NCBI GenBank assembly: GCA_036924085.1
Contig: JAVGWX010000019.1
Span: 8,000,141 to 8,064,140 of the forward strand
From: Ariolimax columbianus
Taxonomy: Eukaryota; Mollusca; Gastropoda; Stylommatophora; Arionidae
DNA: 64,000 nt
Direction of reading: 5' to 3'
The position numbers and the translations under genes are program-made. The notes below the pieces were generated by a model. The model saw only the letters and a program-made list of their open reading frames with translations. It made no database searches and had not been told where the DNA came from. Shown here in pieces: positions 44,033-55,030 of this stretch (position 1 is the stretch's first letter; every line of letters starts with the position of its first letter).

Positions 44033-45612
44033 CGGCATGGAAAGACGCTGTACTTATACCAGTACCAAAGAAAGAAAAAGATAGAACAGATCCAAATGGA
44101 TACAGGCCTATCAGTCTACTGAGCTGTGTAGGTAAACTGATGGAGCGTATGATAAACACCAGACTGATGTGGCATCTGGAAGAAAAACACATACTAATTC
44201 CACAGCAAGCAGGCTTTAGACAGCACAGATCCACTGAGGATCAGATCACTCTCATAGCCCAGGAAATAGAGGATGCTTACTAGGAGAAAAAACACACAGT
44301 AGCGGTTTGGGTGGATTTAGAAAAGGCATTTCACAAGGTTTGGAAAGAGGGACTTAAAGTCAAGCTACCAAGAAGTGAAGTTTGTGGCAAAATGTACAGA
44401 TGGATCAGCCACTACCTCAAAAACAGAACAGCCAGAGTTCAAGTACAAGGGCAGATGAGCAAAAAGCTGACACTTGAGCAGGGAGTACCCCAAGGGGTAG
44501 TACTGTCACCCACACTCTTCCTAGTGTATATAAATAACATCACAGAGAATATACCAAGAAGAGTCCACAGCTCCATGTTTGCAGACGATCTGGCTATGTG
44601 GACCTCTGAAAAGAATCTCACCATAGCAAGTAAACGGATGCAGCAGGCCTAACATCGCTGAAGGAGTGGGCGAACTCATGGCTGGTCAAAATAAATGAGA
44701 AAAAAAATCCATGTACAATATTCTCGCTTTCAAACAAACCCCAAAACACTAAAATAAGTCTTAACGGCAAATACCTGCAGCCAAACGACAACCCAAACTA
44801 CCTGGGAGTCACATTTGATCGGCGCATGACATGGAAAAGTCAGATCGAGAGAAACCGAATGAGAGCCAGAGAAAGAATGGCAATCATGAGGAAACTTGCT
44901 GGCACAAGCTGGGGAGCAGACGAAAGTATACTAAAGAAACTGTACACTGGAAGAGTGAGACCAGTTCTCGAGTATGGTATTGCGGCATTGACAACAGCAG
45001 CAAAGGCGAACTTTGATAAAATTAGCAAACTTCAAAACCAAGCCATGAGAGTTATAACAGGAGGCATGAAGTCAACACCAATTGTAGAACTTGAAAAGAT
45101 TACAAAACTGCAATCCATGACCGATAGAAGAGACTGCAGAGCCCAGCTGCAGTCAGAGAAACTCCGAAGACTGACTGACCATCCAATGCACCAGAGAATA
45201 AACAATTTGGGAAATGGGAAACTAAAGCCGAGAAACTTTGCAGAAATAGCCAAAGCAAAGATGCACGAAGATCCCATAAACGCACTAACAACACCAAAGC
45301 CCATCACTACTGTACGAAAACCTACCTGGAGGCAGGATATATTTCCAGAGGTGGTAGAAAATATACCAGGTATTATAACCAAAAAACTGCCAGACTGAAA
45401 AAGAAAGGAGAGATACTACCCTAAGCTATATATCGAAAAACTACCCAAGCATGGACTGGACCCATGCATACACCGACGGTTCTGTAACAAACACTACACA
45501 GAACGGAGGGGCAGGAGCATTCCTGAACCTACCAAATGGCAGAAAAATAACACTGTCATTCGCTACTGGTAAGTACACAAGCAATTTCAGAGCGGAGGCA
45601 GAGGCACTGAGG
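44033..45612 (+). pseudogene. NimbA copy in the 3.3-kb insert; RT palm to mid RNase H, mosaic
   Basis: It starts in the RT fingers (AAWKDAVLIPVPKKEKDRTD) behind AGACACCCATG (44022-44032) and shows VWVDLEKAFHKVW, SSMFADDLAMW, thumb and RNase H up to AEAEALR. There it is cut by repeat B2. Lesions shared with the copy at 57737 are the TAG at 44281 and the frameshift after MQQA at about 44650. Both therefore descend from one already dead insertion. After about 45019-45108 it switches to the sequence of the 29827 copy (HQRINNLGNGKLKPRNF, GIITKKLPD), indicating recombination or conversion. Confidence 0.92.
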
Positions 45613-45993
45613 GAGAGATGCCAGACTCACTCACACGCTGAGTGTTGTCCATACGACCTCTTGTGGTTATCGAAAAGGCACGACAAACTGCGTTAGATGC
45701 CTTCCCACCTTTCTACCCTGCGGGTTACATGTTTACGGAAAGGCTTCGGTGGTAACCCTGAGGCAAAATCTGCATCCTATGCTATCTCCAGTCGTCTCGA
45801 TGAACGTCTTGCCACTGGCAAAAGGTAGCTTAGGCTCTGTGAGAGGTTGACAAAAGGCGCAGTTTCTTCCTCACTTTAATCAAAATCTCAGCGCAAGTCA
45901 CCCATTTCAGTGGACACAGCAAGAGATACGACTGTCCACACGGCTGAACAAAGAGAGTGGTCTTCATCACTTATGATGGACAAAAAACTATCA
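45611..45993. repeat. repeat B2 (~383 bp)
   Basis: Same as B1 apart from a few substitutions and small deletions (GTGAGAGGTTG against GTGAGTGAGGTTG). It is joined at its left to NimbA RNase H at GAGGCACTGAGGG and ends directly at the right-hand 13-bp repeat. Confidence 0.9.
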
Positions 45994-46420
45994 ACATGTG
46001 AGTGGGGTATCTCCTTACTCCCCTTTAGTATTCTTGGCTCCTCTGCAGTAATGGTACGCCTAGCATTCCCCGCCACCTGGGAGGTTGTCACAAAGGGGCA
46101 GAGGTGCAATGTCCGCTGGCCTGCATCTCTTCTACATCCATTTGGATCACTGATAGAAGAGAAAAGTAAAGAACGAGGCAAGAATGCATTTAACCCACAA
46201 AGTGGCAATGGATTGGTTTAGCCCAGAGCGTGTACCACTCGCCGGTGGGTTCTTCAGCTCCACCTAAAGGGCTAAACCTGCTCCTCTGCCTCTTAGTCTG
46301 GCCCTTCTCCAAGGACCTGTCCGGCTTGGGTGACCCTAACAGGAGTAAAATTCCCTCCGGCATAGCCCCCTGGATCATTGGGACACGCAAGCTCTCCAAC
46401 CCCGTCAAGGTAGGCCTACA
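45994..46420 (-). promoter_or_regulatory. NimbB leader, 5' part
   Basis: The first 13 bases are the right-hand direct repeat. From 46007 to about 46135 the minus strand matches the NimbA leader (CCAGCGGACATTGCAC, CAGGTGGCGGGGAATGCTAG). Beyond it (46150-46420) is leader sequence not in NimbA, with CGGGGTTGGAGAGCTTGCG and GGGTCACCCAAGCCGGACAG, probably the original 5' end of NimbB. No gag-type ORF1 is visible. The boundary with the CR1 remnant near 46420 is approximate. Confidence 0.7.
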
Positions 46421-47105
46421 TTTGGAGAGATCTGCTGTCTAAAATGCCCATCATTGAGACCTTTCTAAACTTTTTTTTTTTCCTGAAGTATTTCTATAAG
46501 ACTCTTGTATCTTTGCATAATTATTTCTGTACCATCTCTCTTTACATTATTAGTTTCTAAAAATACCACAACATGACTGTTTGCTCTGTCATCTATCCTC
46601 TTTATCCTCAATTTTTGCTCCCCCAAATATCCATTTTTTCAAACATTTTGTGTTGTTTAGACAAATGTCTGCCAACCTCCCTCACCATTGAATCCCCTAC
46701 TACCAATACTGAACCCTCACTTATATTTGCATACTTCTCTGCAAAGCTCTCTGCCCTGTACTGTTTCCTCACTTGAATCTCCCTTACTTCCAATTCCTAT
46801 TTCGTTCTCCAACCCATACCTAGCTGACAGTGGTTTTAGTTCATCATCTCGACTACTCAACTGCAGCTTCTTTAAAATTTCCTCTTTTCTCTTGTTTCAC
46901 TACTATTTTGATCTGCCTCTTATCTATCTCTTCCTATCTCTTCTTGTGTGTCTTAATATCGCACTCCATTCGAGCCTACCTCTCTTCTACTCTACATAAC
47001 CTACATTTAACATTTACTTCATCTTCCAATGTTGCATCTATCCGTACACTAATACTAACATTGACCACACAAATCACACACTGACACTCCACTCTTCGCC
47101 GCATT
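46421..47105 (-). pseudogene. CR1-type ORF1 remnant: Cys-pair finger and SGNH-like esterase
   Basis: From 47105 the minus strand gives MRRRVECQCVICVV..., then VKCRLCRVEERYARME, two C-x2-C pairs like the N-terminal finger of some CR1 ORF1 proteins. A charged region follows. The open piece 46793-46608 has GSVLVVGDSMVREVGRHLSK, and a further frame has a VVFLETNNVKRDGTE equivalent near 46560. The GDSM block and the T-NN block correspond to conserved blocks of SGNH hydrolases, which some CR1 ORF1 proteins carry. ORF1 is an RNA-binding accessory protein of the element. Stops and frameshifts show it is dead. The esterase call is from motif recognition only. Confidence 0.62.
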
Positions 47106-47794
47106 TTGCCTGGACTTAGCCATACTAATTATGTTATTTATTTCAGTTACACTCCTTAGCCAATAAGCTATACTAATACCTAATACAATATATATTTGTT
47201 CTAGTAAATAATGAAAAAATCATGTCGTTGGTATTAACCTTACAACTCTCACAAAATGCTAGGCCTACACACACCAGTTCATAATCATCTAATGAAGACA
47301 TCTAAAAATCATTTGACTATGAGCAATTTAGAAAGAAAGGGAACAACTACTACTGTGCGAACTGTCATTAAATTTCATCAACGAACGAACATTTTATGAT
47401 GAATTTACACTGGTTCCATTTTTCCTCTGTGAGTGCAAACATGTACGCACACAGACAAATATTTTTCTTTAATTTTTTTTCCAGTTTGCACATGATAACC
47501 TACTACCAGGAAATAATAAGTGAAAATATGAAGACCGCATTCCTTATGACTATGATAAAAGATGCATTATTTTGCTTAAATGATGATCTGAAGATACTGC
47601 TAATTTCAATATAAGAAGCTTGATATAGACCAAAATTGGCTAGTAAACAATATTACTATAAGTCTAGGAAACTGAAATACTTTGGCCACATCAAACGTCA
47701 CAATATTCTAGAAAAAACGATAGTGGAAGACATGATCCCTGGCAAGCAAGGTAGAAGCAGACCAAGGAGAACATCGGCACAGGAATTTAGTTAA
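47106..47794 (+). pseudogene. AT-rich DNA ending in an RTE-D type 3' end
   Basis: From about 47280 the sequence resembles 21950-22370. Near 47672-47790 it encodes KLKYFGHIKRHNILEKTIVE and then PGKQGRSRPRR, a typical RTE C-terminus. The rest has no gene. Confidence 0.6.
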
Positions 47795-48640
47795 AATTAA
47801 AATCAATATTTACATTTTTTTTCCCTACAAATACCAAGAATACTGATTTGGTTGACAGAGTTACATGCTAACTAATGCACACAAATGCCAAAGGTTTCCC
47901 GACTTCAGAAAAACTTCAAATAAAAGAAAGAAATATAAATGACGTAGTTAAGATAGCACAAGTGCTAAAATATTTACGTGTGTCAGGTAATCTTAACATC
48001 CACCAAAGCAACCAGCATGTACTACAAGCAGGGTAACAACACGGAGGTATATGGAGAGTAAAGAAAATAGGAAAAATATATACCAGTTCCATTTGATAAA
48101 TTGGTTGTTGTTGCTGTGGTTGTGGTGACTACATCTGTATGGCAAACAATGTAAAATAACCTACTGCAATAAGATAACAATTGTTAATATTATATTTAAG
48201 CCAATAGATTAGTTAGTTAGTTTAGTTAAATTTATTTCCACTTGTGTCATTGATTATTGTGGGAAGCTTAAGTTGTTTGTCCTGCGCCAAGTGTGTTGCG
48301 TCGATCATTATGAGTCAATAATGGAGCTAATAGATTATATTTAACTTAATTCTATTAAGATATTAAGAGAATTAATACATGTCTATGGAGAGATGTGTGT
48401 GATTCTTATGTCAGGAAAATGAACTTTCCTAGGGAAATATGAAAAAGAGAATAACTACCATTGCTAATGAAAATAAACAGAACATTATTTTTTGAAACTC
48501 TGTGAGACGTGCTTAAATATTTTTAAGACACTGTGCCTATATTTCTATCATCTTAAAGGAAGTCTCTGTCAAAACTTTTAATTTGCTTTAATTATAATAA
48601 AATAAGCCAGCCACTCCATTTTCTTCGACCAACTGATGAT
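47795..48640. repeat. REP-A copy 4, with a small insertion
   Basis: Matches 12590-13530, with the GGTTGTTGTTGCTGTGGTTGT block near 48100. It is interrupted at 48212-48328. The block continues after a NimbC insertion at 49656. Confidence 0.82.
48212..48328 (-). mobile_element. 117-bp insertion with TAAC-type tail, flanked by AATAGATTA
   Basis: Absent from the other three REP-A copies. AATAGATTA at 48203-48211 recurs at 48329-48337. On the minus strand the insert ends in AACTAAACTAACTAACT, a simple tail, which suggests a short retroposon. Its parent is not recognised. Confidence 0.65.
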
Positions 48641-49655
48641 GTGTTTCTAGTCCAGTGAGGTTTACGATGGAGACTGCATTTCAGGTCTTCCCTGGTTCCC
48701 TACAACTTTTCGAGCATGGTTGCTACCCTGAACCAGACTGCCTTTCTTTGGTCTGCAAAGGTAGAAAATGTTCTGGTGTTTGCAATCACACATGGCAGTG
48801 TCTCTGAGACCCATTCTGTGGAGGTGGGGCTTGAGTCCGCAATATTTTTCTATGCCCTGTGTTAGATATGTTGATTGGTCCTCTGTGTTAATATGCTGCC
48901 TTCATACTATTTGAGTTTAGGCGAGTCACAAGTTGGTCTAAAGATATAAGGTGAGTCTTTTATTTATCAGTCTTTCCATTAGTTTCCACACACAGCAAAT
49001 GAGACATGGGCCTGTAGTTTTTTACGATTGTGTTTGTCTTTTCCTGGTTTAGAAATAGGTTGGATGTAAGTCTCCTTCCAGAGTGCCGGAACAGTACCAT
49101 CGTGACAGCTCTGGTTATAAATTTCAAGGGAGAACTTTTTTTCATATGAAGTTGAGGTGTTTGAGAAATTCATTTGTGATAACATCTGCACCTGGTGCTT
49201 TTCTCTCCTTTAGTTTCTTAATTTTGTCTTCAAGCTCCTGAAGGGTGAACTTCGCCATCATGTATTCTGTTGGAGTGCCTGTGCTGTGGTTTTTTTTTGG
49301 TTAGCTCTGATCTGTGTTCTTACTTTTTAACTCTATTTCTTGAAATTTGCATATTACTCTCTGATTGATAAGTTCTGACCATTAGGTCTGCTGCCGCTTT
49401 GCCCGTCACCTGACATACTGTCGGATGTAACATGGTTTTAGATCTCTCTGTTTTGTTGCCGTTTAGCGTTTTAGTGAGATTCCAGTCCTGTAGTATCTTT
49501 TCCCCTTAATTAAAGAGCTGGTTAGTTTGCGCCAGCTTTCTCTTATACCCTTCTTCTTCTCTTTTATGAAGGCTGCAATTGCTTTGTTGTGCAAGATTGT
49601 ATTTTAGGTCTCTTGGGCCCATCTACATGATTTCTCTGCACATACTAATTTAATT
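48641..49655 (-). pseudogene. NimbC, RT fragment joined to C-terminus, inserted in REP-A block
   Basis: The minus strand near 49260-49150 encodes KFTLQELEDKIKKLKERKAP and then ADVITNEFL, the start of the RT. The piece at 49191-48960 has ETYIQPISKPGKDKHNRKKL. Near 48930 it jumps to KPHLHRMGLRDTAMCDC, the C-terminal knuckle region, so most of the RT and RNase H is deleted. It lies between two parts of the block shared with 12.5-14.2 kb. Confidence 0.7.
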
Positions 49656-50155
49656 CCAATTGGTAGATCATAGATCCAACAGTATTTTTGAATTGACCCT
49701 ATCCAGGAAGGGGGCCGCCAGGACTTGTGCCCACAGACCAATGAAGATATTAATCATCTAATGCGTGAACAGATCTCAGTCTCAGCTGAGTCTCAATAGC
49801 ACGCTTTTTACTTTTTGTACAGGGAGATGGTAGTTATTGTCACAATGCGTTGTTTTAATTAGGCAGTTCGGTTCTCCTGGTCCATACTAGTTACCTGAGA
49901 CAGCTATTGAATGCCAACCAAATTGGATCACTGACTACCAATGGTTGACTTTGTCGAATCCAGGCCAATCCCAGTCTTACTGGATATTCCGGTTTGATTG
50001 ACCCAGCCCTCAGAGTCAACTCTTTTCCCACAGTTACGGATCCAATTTGCCAACATTCCTTACCTACATTATTCTATTGACTAGAGGCTGTGCATCTCTG
50101 AGACCTGCTGTGGATATGGGTAGGACCTGAAAAAAAATTCAGTCTCCTTGGGATT
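49656..50155. repeat. second part of the REP-A extended block (copy 4)
   Basis: Collinear with 13541-14235, for example AATTGGTAGATCATAGATCC and GACCTGCTGTGGATATGGGT. Identity is lower than between REP-A copies 2 and 3. Confidence 0.65.
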
Positions 50156-51029
50156 TTCAAGAGTTGTCAGAAGTGCATCGATAGCTGCCAGAGACGCACT
50201 GCTTTACAAGCCTATGGTCCCTATCTCCAGACTAGAGGGGAGACGGGACTAACGTCTAGTCGGGTAAAACATACTGATCAAACAATGTTACTCAAGGTAA
50301 GGTGAACATACTGATGAAGACTCCATCTACTTCCATGAAGTTCTCACTGGAAACAGAACGTTTCATAAGTCTAATAAGGTGGGGATCAATGTGATCCCCA
50401 TAGTAGTGAGGGACATACGGGTAAAGTGAAGCATAGCCCAACCACCTGTGTGAGCAGCCTGCTCCAGATGTGAAGAAAACTACTGCAACCTGTCAACTAA
50501 CCTCCTTTTCAGGGCACACAAAAGAGTAAAGTTACTCATCATGGACCTTCAAAAACAACAATTCACAAGACTAGCAGATTCCAGGGAAGTGGCTCCTTAC
50601 AAAGAAAAGAGAACTCATCTCTGGGCTACTGTCAATGTTACCCCACTTTGTTTGTGCTGCTGCACGTGGCCACAGAGGACCAATCTCCATGTCCAGTTTC
50701 AAGAATATTGATCCAACTCCCTATTATTAGGTTGCCGGTTGAGTCATTTGTACCAGACAAGACAGAGTGCCTCGGGATCAGAATAGAGTTCTCCGATCTC
50801 TTAGGATTAACTGACTGATATTCAATTTGCTGTAGCCGGTTGACTCAATTGTACAAGACAAGACAGAGTGCCTCGGGATCAGAACAGAGTATCTCTTTGA
50901 ATTAACTGACCGATGTTCAATTTGCTGTGTGAAATGATTTTCCCAGTTCCTTCAGTACACGTCAACATTCTTTTTTAGCAGGTTTTGTCCCATAAAGAAT
51001 CTTATTGTTGCATATTATTAAATTATATA
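50156..51029. other. unassigned, with a ~101-bp tandem duplication
   Basis: No coding similarity was recognised. Units 50735-50834 and 50836-50929 are near copies, both with CAAGACAGAGTGCCTCGGGA. The region may be the leader of the following NimbC copy, but this is not supported by a match. Confidence 0.5.
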
Positions 51030-52320
51030 TATTTTGTTATATGCTGCAGAAACCCTACTCGCTGCTAAACACAGAATGCAGAGAGCACTAAATATGATAA
51101 GAAAATGGGCATCAGGAAAATGGGCAAAGCTAGACAAAAGGCTCACCTGGAAGCCACACATGAATACCAAACAGTCGCATTCTCAAAAATGTCTATACAG
51201 GGACAGTCAGGTCAGTTTTGGAATACAGCATGTCAGTCTGGGACACAGCATCCAAAACAAATACAGACCACCTAACAAAAGTGCAAAACGTAGGCCTCCG
51301 ACTAATCACAGGATTGAAAAGTACCCCAATCCAGACAATGGAAAAACACACCAAAGTGCTCGTGCACAGCGAGATATTGTGACGCACGATAAACCATCCC
51401 ATACAGGCCAAACACCAAAATCCAGGGAAAAAAAATGTTGAAAAGGACTAACTTCACACACACACATCACAACAAATACATAGCTGTCACAGAGACCTCC
51501 TCCCAGGCAGAAGCACAGAAATGGAAATGCTGGCAAGCTATGAGGAGCCAAAACCACTATCTAGATAAAGTTTAAATCAACACGCAACCACACACACCCC
51601 GTCCCCCCCCACCCCCCAATGATCAAAAGATGATTGAAGGCAAATAGAGCCCCAAAGAATGATGGACACATGTGTACATAGATGGATCTGCAGAAAGAGC
51701 GGCAAAAACTGGTGGTGGAAGCATCTTTATTTGACAAAATAATGGAAAGATAACCAAAAGTCCTTTTCAACAGGGAAAACGTCCTCTAGTCTGAGGGCAG
51801 AATTAATGGTACTACTCCAAGCACTGAAAATTGTCACCAAATTGGAAGCTCACAAACACACCAGGATAGTGATCTTCACAGACTGTAAAGCACTACTCGA
51901 ATCGGTAAAGAACACAACAACTGAGGACATAACACATAAAATCAGAACAGAGCTAAATGCCATACAAAAGATCTCAAAATTCACACTCCAGTGGCTTCCC
52001 TCTAATTGTGGAATTATGGGAAACGAGAGAGCTGATGCACTTTCCAAAGCAGGTTGAAAAATGGAACACCCATAAAGCGCCATATAAGGAGGCTAAAACT
52101 ATCATTCACAGCCAGTCTAAAATAAAATGGGAGAAATAAATGGGAGAGAGTAACAGTCTAGACCCAATCCACCAGCTACAAAGACACCAGCAAACTGCAA
52201 TCTTCCGCATGAGAAAGGGCCACAGCATAATACTGGGCCACCTATATCTGCTCAAAATTTCCCAAACAAACGAATGTCCATCTGAAAAAACACTTCTCAT
52301 TATTTTCTTGTAGTCACTAG
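51030..52320 (+). pseudogene. NimbC, thumb to C-terminus
   Basis: Plus-strand frames: MLYAAETLLAAKHRMQRALN (end of palm) and WKPHMNTKQ (thumb). Then an RNase H with VHRWICRK (damaged YIDGS), SSLRAELMVLLQALKIVTKL, VIFTDCKALLESVKN and WLPSNCGIMGNERADALSKA (51806-52057). A last part, FRMRKGHSIILGHLYLLKIS, follows near 52205-52265. The RNase H acidic residues after the first strand are kept, but there are at least four frameshifts. The family differs clearly from NimbA and B. Confidence 0.8.
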
Positions 52321-52349
52321 CAACAATATACTGTACCACTGTTGTTCAT

Positions 52350-55030
52350 CCATAATAATCAATGAGGGCCATTTTGCCAACATTCACTGTTCGCATGCGT
52401 TTGAAGATGGCCAAATAAGCCAATTGGAGCCCTGAATTTTCTGTCACACTTAGTACAAGGATATAGGACACCCCCTCCCACCAAGGTTGAAGTAGGGTTG
52501 ATGTGAGCTGACTTGTGGAGTAATCGTCTCTGTATAGCCTCATTTATTCTTGATGCCTCATGTCTCTGAACACCCTCCGCAATAGTGCTGCACCAGTCTG
52601 CGATTTGTGACGATTCTTTCCCAGTTAACATGGTTAATACCACACTGGACCAGTGATCTCTTAAGCATGTTCTTGTTTCATTTCCGCTGTCCACCACTTG
52701 CTCTCTTGCTATTTTGCAGTTTACCATAGAGCAACTCTTTTGGTAGACTTTGATCTCACATGCATACCACATAGCTATTCTATCTCAGCTGTGTTGGACA
52801 TATCATGATGTATATACTTAACATGCCCGATCGTGCTAAAACATCCGTATTTAGAACGATGTCCTGTCATCTAATCCTCAGTAGTTTCCACAGGCAGTTC
52901 ATGTGGAAGTGGTTTAATTTCCCGACATGATGACTATAGATCATCCAGGTATCACGCATATAAAAGGGTAGGTAGTACAACTGCAGCGTAGACCTTCCTT
53001 TTTGATTGAGTCCTGACCCCCACCTATCCTACACCCTACTATGAAGTCAGCCAAATGCTGCACTTTCCCTAGCCATTCTTGTATTCACCTCATCATCTAT
53101 GTGAATAACCGGGACAGAGTACCGCAAAGTTACGTAAACCTGTCAACATTTTTTAGACAGTGGCTGTATACTGTGATTGAAGGTTCTGAACAGGCCATAT
53201 CTGGGGCTGGTTGATGTAGAACCTCTGTCTTTGCAATAAAGATAGTGAGGCCAAAGCTGTGGCAAACCGATCCATGTATTCTTGAATGTTAACATTCGTA
53301 TTTGAATTCAACGAACAATCATTGTAACAATGTAATTCAGGTGCAGTCACCTTGTGAATTTGGGTTTTGGCCTTGAAATTTCTCAGATTGAATGAACAAT
53401 GGACTCCTATTTGAATTCCTGTGGAATGCTCTTTATCTTTCACATGATGTCATATAAATGAGTAATTTCCTCGACCATCTTTTGGCCACCAACTTTGTAG
53501 ATCTCTGCTGGGATGGTGTCAGTTCCCGGAGCTTTATGGATTGAGAGGAGATCAATAGCAGCCCTAGTAAGAGTTTCATCCATTCTCTTATTCATTACTA
53601 TTTGCAGTAAATGATTAATTGCCTTTAGAGGGTCTATTAAGAACATTAGCAAAATGTTCAGCACATCTTACCAGTAGCTTATCTTTCTACGTGTTTACAT
53701 AATTTCTATCTTCGCTTAAGAGCAATGCCAGATATGATCTATATGGAGCGTAAACAGCCTGCAGAGCACTGTAAAAATTCCTCATATCATGCCTGTTAGC
53801 AAAAGTCTGAATATCTTCAGCCTTTCGACTAAGCCATGCATCCTGCATATCACGATGCTGTCACTGCACAGTCGATTGAGCTCTTGTGAAGGCATTCTTT
53901 TTCACCACAGATGAGGATCATAAGAGTATGCATGGTGGGTGCAGTGCATCTCGTTTAGTGGCATAATCAATTCAAAGCTCTCATCAGACCAATCCTGATC
54001 GTTGTGTGTAGAGGTACCGAAAGCAACAACGGCAGTAGAATAAACCGCTGTGATAAAAGCGGTCCAATTTAATTTATTGTCAGCAATGGCATTATCCATT
54101 GTCTCCAGCTGATCTGCCCGAGTCTGAGCAAATGATTGTCATGTGCAGTTATCTCTGAGATCGAAGATATTGAGACACTTTGAAGTTTTAGTGCTTTGTG
54201 GGAGCCTTGGAGCATGGATACCAAAGTTCATTTTAGAAATCACCAGTCTGTTGTCTGTCCAGCATTCTGCTCCACATGTAGCCTTTGTCACGCATTCATC
54301 CTGAAGATCCCGTCTGCGAACAATGACATAATCAATTAGGTGCCAATACCCTGACCATGGATGCATCCAAGTGGTTTTATTGTGGTTGGGGAGACGAAAC
54401 CCTGTATTAGTAATCAAAAATTCATTTGATGCACACATCTTCAAAAGTAGGTGACCGTTAATATTGCAGCTACCAAAACCATTCTTATCAATCACCCCAT
54501 CCCATGAAACAAAGTCATCACCCACTAAAGCACTGAAGTCACCAAGAATGATCAACTTATTTTTCTTTGGTCCAGAGTCGATTAGTGTCTCCAAATCTTG
54601 ATAGAACTTTTCTTTGTGTCTTCCAAGTTACTCATAGTTGGTGCATATGCACTGATGATCGAGGCTTGTTTGTTTCTGGTCACGGCTATCCTCAGCACCA
54701 TTAGACGTTCATTAATCCCGTTTAGAGCAATTGGTAGCCCACTAATAAAGCTCGATTTGATAGCAAAGCCAACACTCGACTCACATCAGTCTTTGACTCA
54801 ACGCCCTTTCCAGGAAAAAATTATAGCCAGGTTCAATTTCTGTAATTTGGCCCTTTTCTGCCCAGCAAGGGCAGCTACATAAATTCTGTATCTGACAAGC
54901 TCTTTGGCAATCAGAGCTGATCTTCTCTCAGGTCTATTAGCCTCTGTACGATCCATGAGGGTGCAAATATTTCCTGCACCAAATATCAAGGACACCCTTT
55001 TGGGGCTTTTCATCTTAGACAATTCCATTT
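52350..55030 (-). pseudogene. RTE-C (CFDP2-like) LINE, near full length but RT core deleted
   Basis: Reading down from 55030: endonuclease start (GNICTLMDRTEANRPERRSA, LIAKELVRYRIYVAALAGQ), then LGDFSALVGDD and ITNTGFRLPNHNKTTWMHPW, with the ESWTD..LV equivalent AECWTDNRLVISKMNF. The linker DAWLSRKAEDIQTFANRHDM and RT start IDLLSIHKAPGTDTIPAEIY follow. At about 53460 the frame passes straight to the end of the palm (NTNVNIQEYMDRFATA), so the catalytic YRPI/FADD core is gone. Then YACDTWMIYSHHVGKLN and a C2H2 finger near 52470-52400 (YPCTKCDRKFRAPIGLFGHL). The finger at the C-terminus is typical of this group. Confidence 0.85.

Larger units (their letters stand above)
42659..45993 (+). mobile_element. 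3.3-kb insert in the NimbB leader
   Basis: The insert is defined by the flanking 13-bp repeats and by leader continuity. It contains a 335-bp left part, repeat B1 (42994-43380), AT-rich sequence with a stretch like the RTE-D 3' region (43725-43890), a NimbA fragment (44033-45612) and repeat B2 (45611-45993). The outer ends (AATGTAGACTCGC and AAACTATCA) are not inverted repeats. The left part to 45100 recurs at 56354-58810. It has no protein of its own, so the mobilising machinery is unknown. Confidence 0.7.

Noticed and set aside
42659..45993. LTR retrotransposon, with B1 and B2 as LTRs (TG...CA-like ends)
   Set aside because: The left part is longer than B2, no clear primer-binding site or gag/pol is present, and the flanking repeat is 13 bp rather than 4-6 bp; B2 truncation by recombination leaves it undecided, so not called.
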